Assembly: GCF_963678635.1 (NCBI RefSeq)
Contig: NC_087068.1
Span: forward strand, 23,438,697-23,502,696
DNA from: Symsagittifera roscoffensis
Lineage: Eukaryota > Xenacoelomorpha > Acoela > Convolutidae
Length of the DNA stretch: 64,000 nt
Direction of reading: 5' to 3'
The stretch's first letter is position 1; the number at the start of each line of letters is the position of its first letter. The translations under genes were made by a program, and so were the position numbers. Positions 26,528-36,200 of this stretch are shown piece by piece. Below the pieces are notes generated by a model. The model made no database searches. It saw only the letters and a list, made by a program, of their open reading frames with translations, and had not been told where the DNA came from.

Positions 26528-27343
26528 GTATTTGGCTTCCAAAGCTTCGCTTTCGTATGTTTCAAAAGGCTCCCACTCGTAACCTTCGCATTTGTATTGC
26601 CACGCAAAGAGGCATTTTAAATGAATATCTTTGCATTTGTTTTCATCTGGGCAACTACCTGACAAGAAACTTGTACAAATAAAAATAGGTTTGGGGTAAT
26701 ACTCTTCTGGTTTTGCTTCTGTGATGTTTCTCCGATTTATGACTGGATCCCTCGGTTTGAATCCTGGAGTCGGGTTATTTCTTTGCTTCAACAATTTGAG
26801 GTACAATTTAAAAGAATGCTTTGATTCCGTGTAAAAACCTGCACTTGTTAGTTTCTGTTTTTCTCTGTCATTAAGTAGAGTATGTGCCATTGAGCATTTG
26901 TTTTTCTGGTTTTTGCATCCTCTAATGGATCCAAGCCTGGCACAGATATGCAAACTTGAGCAACTGCTGAGGCACTGCGCGGATGTATTATAATTTTGAC
27001 ACGTACCTGGTATTTTGGATCGAGGCCTCATGTGATCGGTGGGGAAAAGGACGTCAGATATGAGTGTGATAGTGTTCGGGTGGTGGTTCGCGGAAATTCC
27101 AAACGAATTCAAAATCATGACATCTTTCGCCAGAAACTCATGAGACAAGTCACATTTTTTGTCGCCTAATTCGTTTATGTGCTGTTCTTTTATCCTGATA
27201 AACTTTTCGCAAATATGCAATGCTTGACACGTTTCAGCCTTCTGCAGATGTTCCTGGTCTTGCCTTTGGTATTTTTCACAGATATACAAATCTGGAGGTT
27301 CAGTTAAATCTTCATCACTATGATAAGTGCTAGACGAAAACAT
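24542..27343 (-). CDS. PARP12/ZAP-like CCCH-WWE-PARP protein, 933 aa, single exon
   Basis: One uninterrupted ORF. Domains, in order: two imperfect CCCH fingers (Cys22..Cys39..His43; Cys45..Cys64..His68), two complete ones (Cys115-Cys124-Cys128-His132; Cys134-Cys143-Cys150-His154), a fifth (Cys223-Cys231-Cys237-His241), a WWE domain (about 244-335, FAWQYKCEGYEW), a decayed finger (Cys446, Cys454, Cys459, no His) with a second WWE (about 467-500), a third WWE (578-679, WQWYWED ... DFKTFQQINL ... RRVLRRP) and a PARP-like region (about 722-928, ending DSYVDNVENP as in PARP C-termini). The pattern is that of vertebrate PARP12 and PARP13/ZAP, which bind viral or CpG-rich RNA and ADP-ribose in the cytoplasm. 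The HGT motif that holds the catalytic His is replaced (LVARKTS), and no Tyr or Glu of the H-Y-E triad is evident, so it is probably catalytically dead. The lack of introns could mean retrogene origin. The family assignment is firm; the function is inferred. Confidence 0.85.
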   Translation of the reverse strand: MFSSSTYHSDEDLTEPPDLYICEKYQRQDQEHLQKAETCQALHICEKFIRIKEQHINELGDKKCDLSHEFLAKDVMILNSFGISANHHPNTITLISDVLFPTDHMRPRSKIPGTCQNYNTSAQCLSSCSSLHICARLGSIRGCKNQKNKCSMAHTLLNDREKQKLTSAGFYTESKHSFKLYLKLLKQRNNPTPGFKPRDPVINRRNITEAKPEEYYPKPIFICTSFLSGSCPDENKCKDIHLKCLFAWQYKCEGYEWEPFETYESEALEAKYTMPEIDSGILDGEEFKILYYFNEMRAKIYYAAKIYTIAKIRRVEPRGMQWNFFYRFRSPNPWRIFKKIHGSGINSQDLDKKFQLLEENESCAVEFTIKNMDRKSKITVYMVKCFGDELIFQMSSHSFKTQIIKRRPHWSKPSIEEYLKIQPKLTYPTDMSNQSPVSEVDNEGNCLFHLEKPCKRESCKMYGYKDLDFLWVLRKSDSSNWQNVPKETCVWLDRNLRDVQIYEVTLALNEASRADNSEFPFTDVSEQLIGLNLGDMSRESSKDVFSVIFDKGHLFRCKVEGTTNTCDTLLRRLNYSSSPWQWYWEDHLQINAPNIPPAIPKILKLYGYSPKPKWVPYGKVGCKNILSYTSSKIIEHQFLKNHTGKFTIAVGDAAHEIDFKTFQQINLKTKKSRRVLRRPEVRDLKIASQNLLASNVREISTQNLSKKFRQIHSGKNFQILKEIFDPLEGYCKSYFPFEDDELKQKYNECRERIIETRQLENLNETILLMDIPVFQINEGQHKFREAVSECFKKGAQFKTTLVARKTSQQNDVWINQIGLHNRSFRYLKRTVPPRILVSISRNIRPRRPRSKVPVVRSYNAIDPNFYAVVVALVCAGKIDQATLSITHRINDNEPGTSDSYVDNVENPTRVVVTKYDQILPLFVVRLEKIGTPA

Positions 27344-28498
27344 TAGTTTTTGCGAAAACTACCAACGAGTGGTTTAGTAAGAGCTTTTTATGCAGTTTTA
27401 AGTGTATGTAGTTTTAATTGCGTAACTAACCTGATAGCTTTACCGTTGCCATCTGAGAGTCAACTGAATCTAAACGATAAAATAAGTTTTTAATTCAAAT
27501 GCTTTATTCTGGTGTTTCTTTGATTTATTACCATAACATCTCAAGATCTTTTTGTTTACGTCTGGTCATTTTTATGCGATGTTTTTACTGAAACTATTAT
27601 ATGACTTAACTCACATAATTTCTGAGAAATTCAAACCCATTCGGAATTAAGACACTCATCAGAAAAATTAGTGCAGAGTAGACACGACACACCAACAAAT
27701 TGGTTACACTCGGAGAACAACTGTTTTATAACCAGGAACATACTATTTTTAAATATAATAGTTTTTCTACAGGTCAGTAATAAACAGCTGGTGCTAGTGC
27801 CACTTATTATTAAGAACTGAACGTTGCACCTGTTTATCATAATAAAATGGAACGGATTACAATATCTTATATACAGTGATGACCGTTCAAATGAGTTTCA
27901 AATGAGTTCGAAATCATTAACAGGTAAACACATTGTTAAAGGATCCTTTAAAAATTTCAATCAACTTGTCCCTCATCAGCTACAATCGAGTTTTTTAAGA
28001 ACAATCATTTTTTTAAGCAATAATCAATTGGTGCAATAATTAAATTTTTGCGCTCTCTTATCACGCTACCTCGTCCATACAACGTGTGATAATTAGTTTC
28101 ATTACAGTGGTCTTTAGACTTGTCTCTATATAAGATTCCAAAAAAGCGAGGCTCACGAGTTTTCATCATAAATTCGTGATATTTCGATTTTTAAAGAAAG
28201 AAATCGTTTAAACGATTTTCCTATAAAGCATTAGGTATTTAAACGAATGCTTATTTCACGGATCAATTAAATGTTTATTCGACTCAATAAATGGTCATCA
28301 CTGCTTGTATTTCCTAATTCGAATGTCCAGTATTTGGTTCAGTTTCTTTCTTTTCGAGTTTTTCCTCTAAACAACTTTTCTTACAGACGTTAGGTCTCGT
28401 TCGAATCACGGTCGAACCTTGGTTTCTTTTCCATCATGTATCGATGTAGGTATGTATACGTTGCTCAATTATGGAATTCATACACTTTTCAGGTCTCT

Positions 28499-28568
28499 TC
28501 CCATTTGGTCTAGCGGTAGAACACTCGCCTTCGGAACATAAGGGCTAAGTTCGAACCACGGTCGGACC
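28499..28568 (+). repeat. tRNA-derived repeat (tRNA-Glu-like 5' half)
   Basis: Starts TCCCATTTGGTCTAGCGGTA, very close to the 5' half of animal tRNA-Glu, and has a B-box GTTCGAACC at 28549-28557. The 3' end (GGTCGGACC) cannot pair with the 5' end to make an acceptor stem, and the T stem is poorly paired. It is therefore a tRNA-derived SINE head or a tRNA pseudogene rather than a working tRNA gene. A second partial copy (B-box CGTTCGAATCA then ACGGTCGAACCTTGG) lies at about 28390-28425. Confidence 0.6.
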
Positions 28569-29934
28569 TTGTTTTTTTTTCGATGCGTGGAGTTTTTTAA
28601 ATTTGAATCTTTTAGACTACTCTTTGTCTGCTTTTTTCTGTCGGTTTTCTGTCCACAGCATGGCAATTCTTTATTTTTTCATTTAGCACTTTCAGCAATA
28701 ATTGAAAGTCGTAGTTTTTAAGTTTGCCAACTCTGATTTCTTATGCTTTTATGCTGAATTGAATACATATCTGCAATACTGACTTAGTTATCTCTTTTTG
28801 CGTCGTTTAAATTAAATTAAAATGTTGGTTGTTCGGCTTTTGTTTGTTCCAGAGAATAGGGTGAATAAACTTTGAATTTCAAAATTTTTTAGCTCAAATT
28901 TTTCTATGACATCATTCTGTTTTCGGCCGATATGGCGTCTACTCAAGTATTGTCTGCCAGGTAGACAATCAGCAATTGATTGTGAATGCTTATTTGGCGA
29001 CGGTGATTGTTACTTCCTTCAAAATGAAGATCTTTCGAGACAAGTTTAGGATGTTTTCTAGTGTTTTTGAATCATTAAACATTCTTCGATTTAATTGCTT
29101 CCGTCTGATTTTGTCTGAAAATTTACTATGCCAACTTTGTTTTGTATCGGAAGCGTTGAAAAGCTCCCGCTCTGTGTATCAGTTTGACATTTGGCGATGA
29201 TCTCGATAACATTCTAAATAAAAGTATTCAATGTTTTTTTTTCGTTTGGGTCTATGGCTACCTAAAATTTTCTGACTAACATTATCTCAACCTTTGTTAC
29301 AGCTTTACAATTGTCCTCTTGTTGGGGTTCGTTGTTGCAACTACACCCGCTTAAATTCAGCTAAGTGCTATGGGAAGAAAAAATGGTTTGGCTTGGTTTT
29401 GCTACCCCTGTTGTTAGGCATCTGAAGGAAAGCTCATATGCGGTCAATTATGATGTCATATTAAAGCCCTTTTAATCAAGACGAAGTTTTGTTGCACAGA
29501 GGATTGAGAGAGAGTGCACCTCCTATATAACTCTACTGTTTTGAAAACTACTATTCTGCTGTTATGAATAGTTGTAGATTATAATCTAATTGAATAATCA
29601 AAATTGGAATTGAAAGAAAATTGCAAGGAAGTAATTTCAGGATTGTGAGGCTCTGCCTCGCGACAAGTGTCTCATTGTCGAGGAAAACTGGTCCGAATAT
29701 CTTTAGTATCAATATAAAATTTCGCAATTTGAATATAGACTGATTTCCAAATTTCATTCTCCTTGTGATTTGACGCTATTTTAGCTTTTATGACTTGGCA
29801 TTTTTCACTTAATTCTTTTGCTTTAACTATAGAAAAGTAACTGGAATTTTTACAAAAGTTATAGAAATATTATGTTATAGAAATATTATGTTATTTTTCA
29901 TAACTTATTAAGGTCGGAATAATCTCCGGTTTCC

Positions 29935-30260
29935 TTGTGAGTTTTACCCCTGCGATACGCAAGGGCAATGCAAACGGGTACTTTTTTTCCCGTAAATAAC
30001 TTAACTTTGTACAGAGAATGGGCAAACGGTAATCAATCTCAACTGTTCAATATCCACCGATGAGGCAATATCTTGGTCAGTGTTTTATGAGCTTATGTCG
30101 CTTGAGAACAAATTGAGAGTTCTTGTAAAATACTTTTGTTTCGGTACCAAAAATTTTTGGTTGATTTTCGGCGCTGCAGGTTGTCCGGCCTTAATTCTGT
30201 CGGCTTATTTTCCCAATGGTTGTCTTCTTTTGTTTCGTGGATATTATATGACAATGATTG
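29935..30260 (+). repeat. Dispersed repeat family 3, copy 1
   Basis: Shares several blocks in order with 40265-40570: GGGTACT..TTTTTCCCGTAA, ACAGAATGG-type, TTTTCGGCGCTG / TTTCAGCGCTGG, and TCGGCTT-TTTTCC. A short related piece is at about 60965-61060 (ACCGGGTGCTAGAC). Origin unknown; copies are strongly diverged. Confidence 0.5.
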
Positions 30261-32075
30261 AGATCGCACAAGAATTGTTAAAAACTGGAAGCCAACGTCA
30301 CAGACCCTCCAAAAACGTCAATTAAATTTAATAAACAAGAAAAAGATTTCAGCTTTTAGTTAGTTGACTTTTTAGTTTGTTGAACAACTCTGGTCAAAAC
30401 ATTTTTAAATTTTAGTTGTGTAACCGGCTTTAGTTTTCATGTTTTTTTTCTGGTGAGGTAATTGTGCTCGTGAGTTTTTCGCCTAGTTTTTTGTGTATCA
30501 AGTTCTTCGTCAACAGCTGATTGTTTTTCTTTGTTTTTGTTGCTTAAGCTTAAATTATTTGGGAGTGTATCCGTTTATTTTGACGTGTCTGAGATTAAGC
30601 AAGTATTAAGTGCTATTAAATCTAAAAACAGTAGTAAAATAATTTTGCAATTAATTTGGTCAAAACTCTAGAAGAATTTTTTGTTTTGAACAGTCATCTT
30701 GAGTTGATTTGTGCTGTTTTTCCGAAAAAATGTTTGCTTTGATTTTGCATAGCTTAAATGTTTTAAAATAGAATAGCAACATCGTTTTTTGATCTTAGTT
30801 TTAATCGAGCTTTTTCTGGGCACTTTTGAACCAATCAAAAATAAGTTTCAGATTAAGATATTTTCGGAAAGTTTTTTGGGAAAATTTTTTTTTCAAATTA
30901 AGTTTCGATTTTTTACTTTTTATAAATTGAATGATTTTATACGCTAATTCGTTTTTGGTTCAAAAAAGATATGTAGTTGTGATTAAAAATGTTTTTTTTT
31001 TATAGAAATATTGGTTTTTGGATTTTTTTCCATCTTTGTGCGATTTACACAAGCTTTCATCGCTTGGCTTATGAGCAATTTAATGTACTGCAGCCCAGAT
31101 AGTTGAAACTGATCTAAAATTGTTGCTTGTAGATTTTTTTTTATTTAATTGCTGATAGATGATTAAAAAAAACTCAGAAAATCCGTGATACAGAATTTTC
31201 AATTTTTTCCGATTTTTTATTTAAATTTTCTGCATCGCAAGTTGTCGGAGGCTCGGCCTCTCCTCTGTATTTGAATTTCTTTTGTTTATTTGCACAGTAT
31301 CCAAACTACTCGCCTTAGCTTTGAGAATTATTTGTTCAGTTTTGGTCTCTCGGGAGGAGTAATCTAAGCATCTTGGAAATTAAGTTCGCCCATCACAGCC
31401 CTGAGCAAGATCTTTTTGTACCTCGTCGCCACAAACTGCATATATCAGGCTAGAAATTTGCCAAATTTGCTCTGAAAGACGCGAGTTTTAAATATACGGC
31501 TGCTAATTGTTAGCTTAAAGAACTAAAAATCTGGAGTCAAATTCAATATCAGTGCAACTAGGTGACCTAAAAGTTAGGATAGAGAGCAGTGGTTGTTGAA
31601 GAATGAACGAGAAAAGGAACATGAGTGACTTGGCAGACTTGGTGTCAAAAAGTAACAGTTAATTAGTCAGTTTATCAATACCAGCTCAATTCAAATTCAT
31701 TTGCTTGAAGAGAAAGGCAAATAGCGCGTTCGAATAACAAAAATTCAACTGGCGGAAAAAACTTGAATATCATGTAGTTTCGAAAGTGGACCTTTAATAT
31801 TGCATTTCGAAGCGGAATCAAAAAAATACCTGGATGCTCAGTTTTTTAAAGTTTAAACAGCTTTAACGTGTTTTTTTCGATTCTTGAAGAGTTAAAAAAA
31901 TTGTCAGTAATTTCTTGATTTTTTGAATTTTTAGTTGTAAAAGAACGAAGGGAGTTTCACTTATATAGGCCTTGATGATTTTTTGTTTGTTTTTTTTCTT
32001 CAGGAAAAGTTTCCAATGCTCTAATAACTACAGAAGTTCATCGTTCATTTTAATGAATATATGAATGCTTTTAAT

Positions 32076-32379
32076 CACCAGCGGATTTGGGGAGGGGTGG
32101 AAGCGAACGCCCCTCCTCAGAAATTAGACTCATTGCTGATCCAAAGGCTCCCCTTTTACTTATTTTAGATTTTCCCTATTGGCCTTAATTCTAAAATTTT
32201 TCTAAAGGCGAGGTATGACGCCTGCACAGTTTTTTTGTCAAGTTTTTCCAAACAGTGCCTAAAAAAGCCTTTTTCGGGTTTTTTTTATAATTTGCCTACG
32301 GTGTAGAGAAATTGCCAAAAGAGGGTCTTTTTAGTAATTTGCCCCCCCCCCGCTCGTGATAATCCTAGATCCGCGCCTG
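32076..32379. mobile_element. hAT-like MITE, 304 bp
   Basis: The ends are inverted: left CACCAGCGGATTTGG, right end read on the other strand CAGGCGCGGATCTAGG. The flanks are an 8-bp target duplication with one mismatch, CTTTTAAT (32068-32075) and CTTTTGAT (32380-32387). CA..CGGAT termini plus an 8-bp duplication are typical of hAT transposons. There is no room for a transposase. It contains G- and C-runs; related, more decayed copies are at 43925-44200 and 63710-64000. Confidence 0.6.
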
Positions 32380-32439
32380 CTTTTGATTATGTGCACTTTT
32401 TCAGTTCAGTTCAGGTTCATGTGCCAAAAGTTGGGCAAA

Positions 32440-32760
32440 TTGCGCTCTCCATTTAGGAATTTATATTAGATTTCCCAGCGGAATATAAATTTAAATTGTT
32501 GTCTCCGTTTTCTCAAATTGGATTAGCTGAATGAAAAAAGTTTCCATCATGAACGATTCTCGAAATTGAAAGATTGAAAGAGCTTGAACGTGATGTACAT
32601 TTTTTTTCATAAATTCGAAAGTTGAAAAGTCTTCAAAATATGATATTTTTTTTGTTTTGGGGTTATTGAGCTTATTGACATTTTTTACACAATCAGAGCT
32701 TGTGTTATAGTATGAACTATCTTTTTTCCAACCTAAGTCGCAAATATTGTTGCGACACAA
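32440..32760 (+). repeat. Dispersed repeat with GATTTCCCAGCGGAATATAAA core
   Basis: A block starting near 32466 (AGATTTCCCAGCGGAATA) followed by a TCAAATTGGATTA-like stretch recurs at about 38355-38480 and 62440-62590. An upstream part (GGAAGGCAAACTCCACTATC) is shared by 56510 and 62350. At its end (32715-32760) lies AACCTAAGTCGCAAATATTG, the start of dispersed family 1. Confidence 0.5.
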
Positions 32761-32867
32761 ATATTGTTGCGAATAAATGTGTTCATTTTTAAAGTGTTCA
32801 TTTAGATCAATAACCAGCTATTAAGTACAGGCAATGCTTAGGATATTAACACAGATATTAACAGAGT

Positions 32868-33115
32868 ATTTGTGCTCGGGGTGTTTTTTTTCGAAAGACA
32901 AATTTCAACTTTTTAGCTAGCCATATTTGACGGGATTTTTATATATCATTCAAAAAGTATTATTGTCCTGATCGTTTTTCGTAAAGTTATGTGGGGGTTT
33001 AAAAGTTGCCATTTTGGCCAATTTGAGACATTTAACGCGCGAAATATTACGCTTGTGTATGCGAAATGTTATGCTTGTGTATGCGAAGTGCAACTTTGTC
33101 GGCGATATTAAAATC
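32868..33115 (+). repeat. Dispersed repeat family 2, copy 1
   Basis: A ~250 bp sequence with ordered landmarks: GTGCTCGGG.T..TTTTTTT, ACTAGCCATTT-like, ATTGTCCTGA, GTAAAGTTATG, AAGATTGCCATTTTG..CAATTTG, TTAACGCGCGA. Other copies are at 48316-48555, 50874-51262 and, inverted, 54121-54360. No coding content or terminal repeats found. Confidence 0.6.
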
Positions 33116-33225
33116 TATATTTATTGATTTATTTGGTCGGTACATTCATAGTTAACTTGCACAGCTAGATATTTTTGTTCATGCAATCCATGATGGCTGA
33201 GTATGGAGTTTCCATGTATGTCATT

Positions 33226-33240
33226 CAATTTTTTTTTTAG
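33226..33240 (+). promoter_or_regulatory. Splice-acceptor-like tract directly before the Tudor-like start codon
   Basis: A run of ten T followed by AG ends at 33240, and the candidate ATG follows at once. This looks like a 3' splice site, so the first exon given for the Tudor-like gene may be preceded by a 5' exon or may be a spliced-leader trans-splice acceptor. MCM5 has a similar TTTTTGTTTCAG at 46174-46185. Confidence 0.5.
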
Positions 33241-36200
33241 ATGAATCGTGAACCTGCAATCAACGATACTTGTTATGTTAAAATTGTCCGTGTCCAATCT
33301 CTCCAATATATTTGCGGATATATTGGAAGTCTTGAAGATTTGGCAGAAATAAACAAAAAACTACATCAAATTGATCAAGCTGCCCGAAAATTGGTTGCAA
33401 TCGACTTCTTCGAAGATAAAAAAAAACCGCATGTTTTTGCTTTGTACAAAGGAAATTTCTACCGCGGAACGATCGTGGAAAAATTTGAACCTAGTTTCTT
33501 CAATGTGAAATTACCAGATCTGGGATTGTTTGTTCGGTTACATAGTAGCCATATGGTCAATGATCCAGACCCTCTCTCGGTAAAGGATTTCTACCCTATT
33601 TGTTATTTCACTCAGAGTTGCTACAGGAAATCGATCGGATCGTCGCCTGCAAAACAGTCTCAATTTAAAGATATGCTGAATTATTTAGTTTCAGAGGGAC
33701 TCCCACCTGTACCATGTCTTGTCGAAAGTAAGTCTAAAGACATTTTCACTTTGAGAATGTGTGTTTACGAAAAATCTGATTCAAATTACACACCACGTCA
33801 CAGGTTTTTTGACGTATTGAATACAATTCCAAAGGATGAATCAATAAGTCGCCATTTAAATGATGGATTCTTGTTTGTCCATCCGAGAATCAAAAGCAAA
33901 ACGGAGCCAAGTAACGCATTTTCTCATTACACAAAGTCAGTAGCGTCGGCAATCGTCCAAAATCATCCGCAGCTGCAACCACGAGCGAAGAATATCAACA
34001 ACTACCCAAGTATCGATTCCAGACAGCTTCACGATGTCAATAACAACGTGAATGAAATAAAAGATGACAATTTTACGTTCAGCGTGGGAAAAAACTTACA
34101 AATCGAAGTAAAAAATAATCATTACTACTCGTACCGAACTGTCAAAGATACTCCTCGCGACTCGCAAAATGATGTGCCTTGCAGCTCAAAATCCAATAAA
34201 AAATTGCCTCCTGACCAGCAAGAAGCAAACCACTGCATTGCAGTAGCTGAAAAGGATTATAAAGCAGATTCAACAGGTAGGTGATAGCATATTTGGTTCA
34301 TCTTTTTATGGCATCTGTTCATACAAAGCTGATTTAAATTATTCGCTCCACGGCAAATAAAATCGGAAATTTTAAACGCATTTTTCTGGAATCAGATAAA
34401 GTTTAGACGAAAAAGGGTTGGATACAAAAGTCTCTTAAAAATTAATGGGAATTAACACGGTGCTGTTAGTTCTGCGAAGTTCGGGACGAACTTGTCAGCT
34501 AGAAGTTTGTCTTTGCGAAGCATTGTGTTAGTTTACGAAGTCCATTTTTCCAACCTAAGTCAGAGATAAAAGTGGCCAATTTAGTGGTTTCATTTTGGCT
34601 CATAGAAAGTTTTTATTGTTGCTTTTTCTTTCCCTAGTTGTCTCTTTTGTCCTTTTTTGAGATGTTTATGCAGTTTTCTCTCTTGTCTTTGAGAAGTACA
34701 GCTTCACCTCTTGTTTACAAGAACGAAGTTTAGTACGATAATAAGATGCAGGTTTTTTTTCCCACCCAAGTTGCAAATAAAAGTGCTACTTTTGATGGCA
34801 CTGTTGAATGAGTAGGCTGCATTAGCATTATAATTCCATTGAGTTTGACATTTGATTAGTAATAAATTGAGGCTTTATTACTCCATCAATTAAACCGAAA
34901 AACTAATTGTTTCCTAGTAAAAATTGATAATTTAAATCGTATATCAGAAATTTTCCAGCTCACTATGCTTCGAGATTTTTGCAATGGATAAATTATACGC
35001 GATTTGGTTTAGTACATTCTAATTTATTAAATGCAAAGTTGGTTGCCTTTAGTTCCAAATTTTTAAATGCAAAATTTTATGTTTGATGCATTTTAAGAAG
35101 GCGGAGCAATAAGCTGAATGGTTCAAAGAGCATAAAACCAGAAAAAAATTTTCTTTTTTTAATTTATACGGGCTAATTGATAAAAAAAAGTTTTAAGCAT
35201 CGTCAATAATACCAAGAAAATGAATAATTTATTCATGAATTGAATAAAGTCATCGAGTTTTTTTATTGAGTTTTTTGAAAAGTCTCGAGTAATTTATTCA
35301 ATTTATGCATTAAGTTTTTGTTTCTCTTGTAATATTGACAAGTTTTATCTTTAATTTACCGATTAGCTAATCAAAACTAAAATTTTTCTGTTTTTCTGAT
35401 CTTGGACCCATTCTGCTTTCAGACCATTCTGCTTAGTGTCTGGCCACCGCCTTTTAAAGCTTCTGAATTTTTGCCGCTTTTTCGCTCGTGTTTGCGATTT
35501 TTCAGCTTCACCTCTGTGTTTCGGTTTGTGCTTAGCAATCGTTGTCAAATCGGGTTATCTTTTTTTTAGGTTAGAGCTTGTCTCTTGTCTGAGAAAACTA
35601 CCGAAATAGTTGATAGCTTCATCTATACTCAAACTTAGTTAACCGTATGATTCTGGTGCAGAGATACCGTCCATGCTTTGGACTATGAAAGTCCTGTTCT
35701 GATCTGTACTTAATGTAAATTAAAATGTAGAAAGTATAACTTTTGTTCGCATATTTATTTTTTGTCAGCTTAGATGCGACCGACCGTAGATTATATCAAG
35801 TGTCAATGACCGTATATAGGTCGAGTTAGTGTTTTTCAGCTGAAAGTTTTAGAATGCTGTAGTAAGTAAAGAATTACTTTCGTAGTTTTAATAATTCATT
35901 TATGAATGCCATAATTTTTTTGCACATATTAGCCTAAATTCATATTCATTTACTAATCCAACGCAAATTACATTACGCGCTCCAACTATGAAACCTTAAA
36001 TAGAGCAAAAAATTGAAATTTAAGATATCCAAGCAGAATAAGTTTTTATCTGGATTATGTTGTAATTTTAACAAAAACGTCCAACAAAATATTCTTGAAA
36101 TTTGGCGGGCACATTCCTTTTAGTTTCGATTTTGAAATTTAGTTTTTCTTAGTCAATTAGTTTTCATTCAGTTCATATAATTTTTCCAAGTAACCTTTTT

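Larger units (their letters stand above)
27344..32075. other. Intergenic region, mostly unassigned
   Basis: About 4.7 kb of AT-rich DNA between the PARP12-like gene start and a MITE. Apart from tRNA-like repeats (28381-28568) and a copy of a dispersed repeat (29935-30260), I see no gene or ordered structure. All ORFs are short and lack recognisable domains. Sequences near 29645 and 31245 (GAGGCTC..GCCTCTCC-like) resemble the tail of dispersed repeat family 1. Confidence 0.6.

Noticed and set aside
28499-28568. Functional tRNA gene (tRNA-Glu-like)
   Set aside because: The 5' half and the B-box look right, but the acceptor ends cannot pair and the T stem is weak. A related partial copy lies ~100 bp away, as expected for a repeat.
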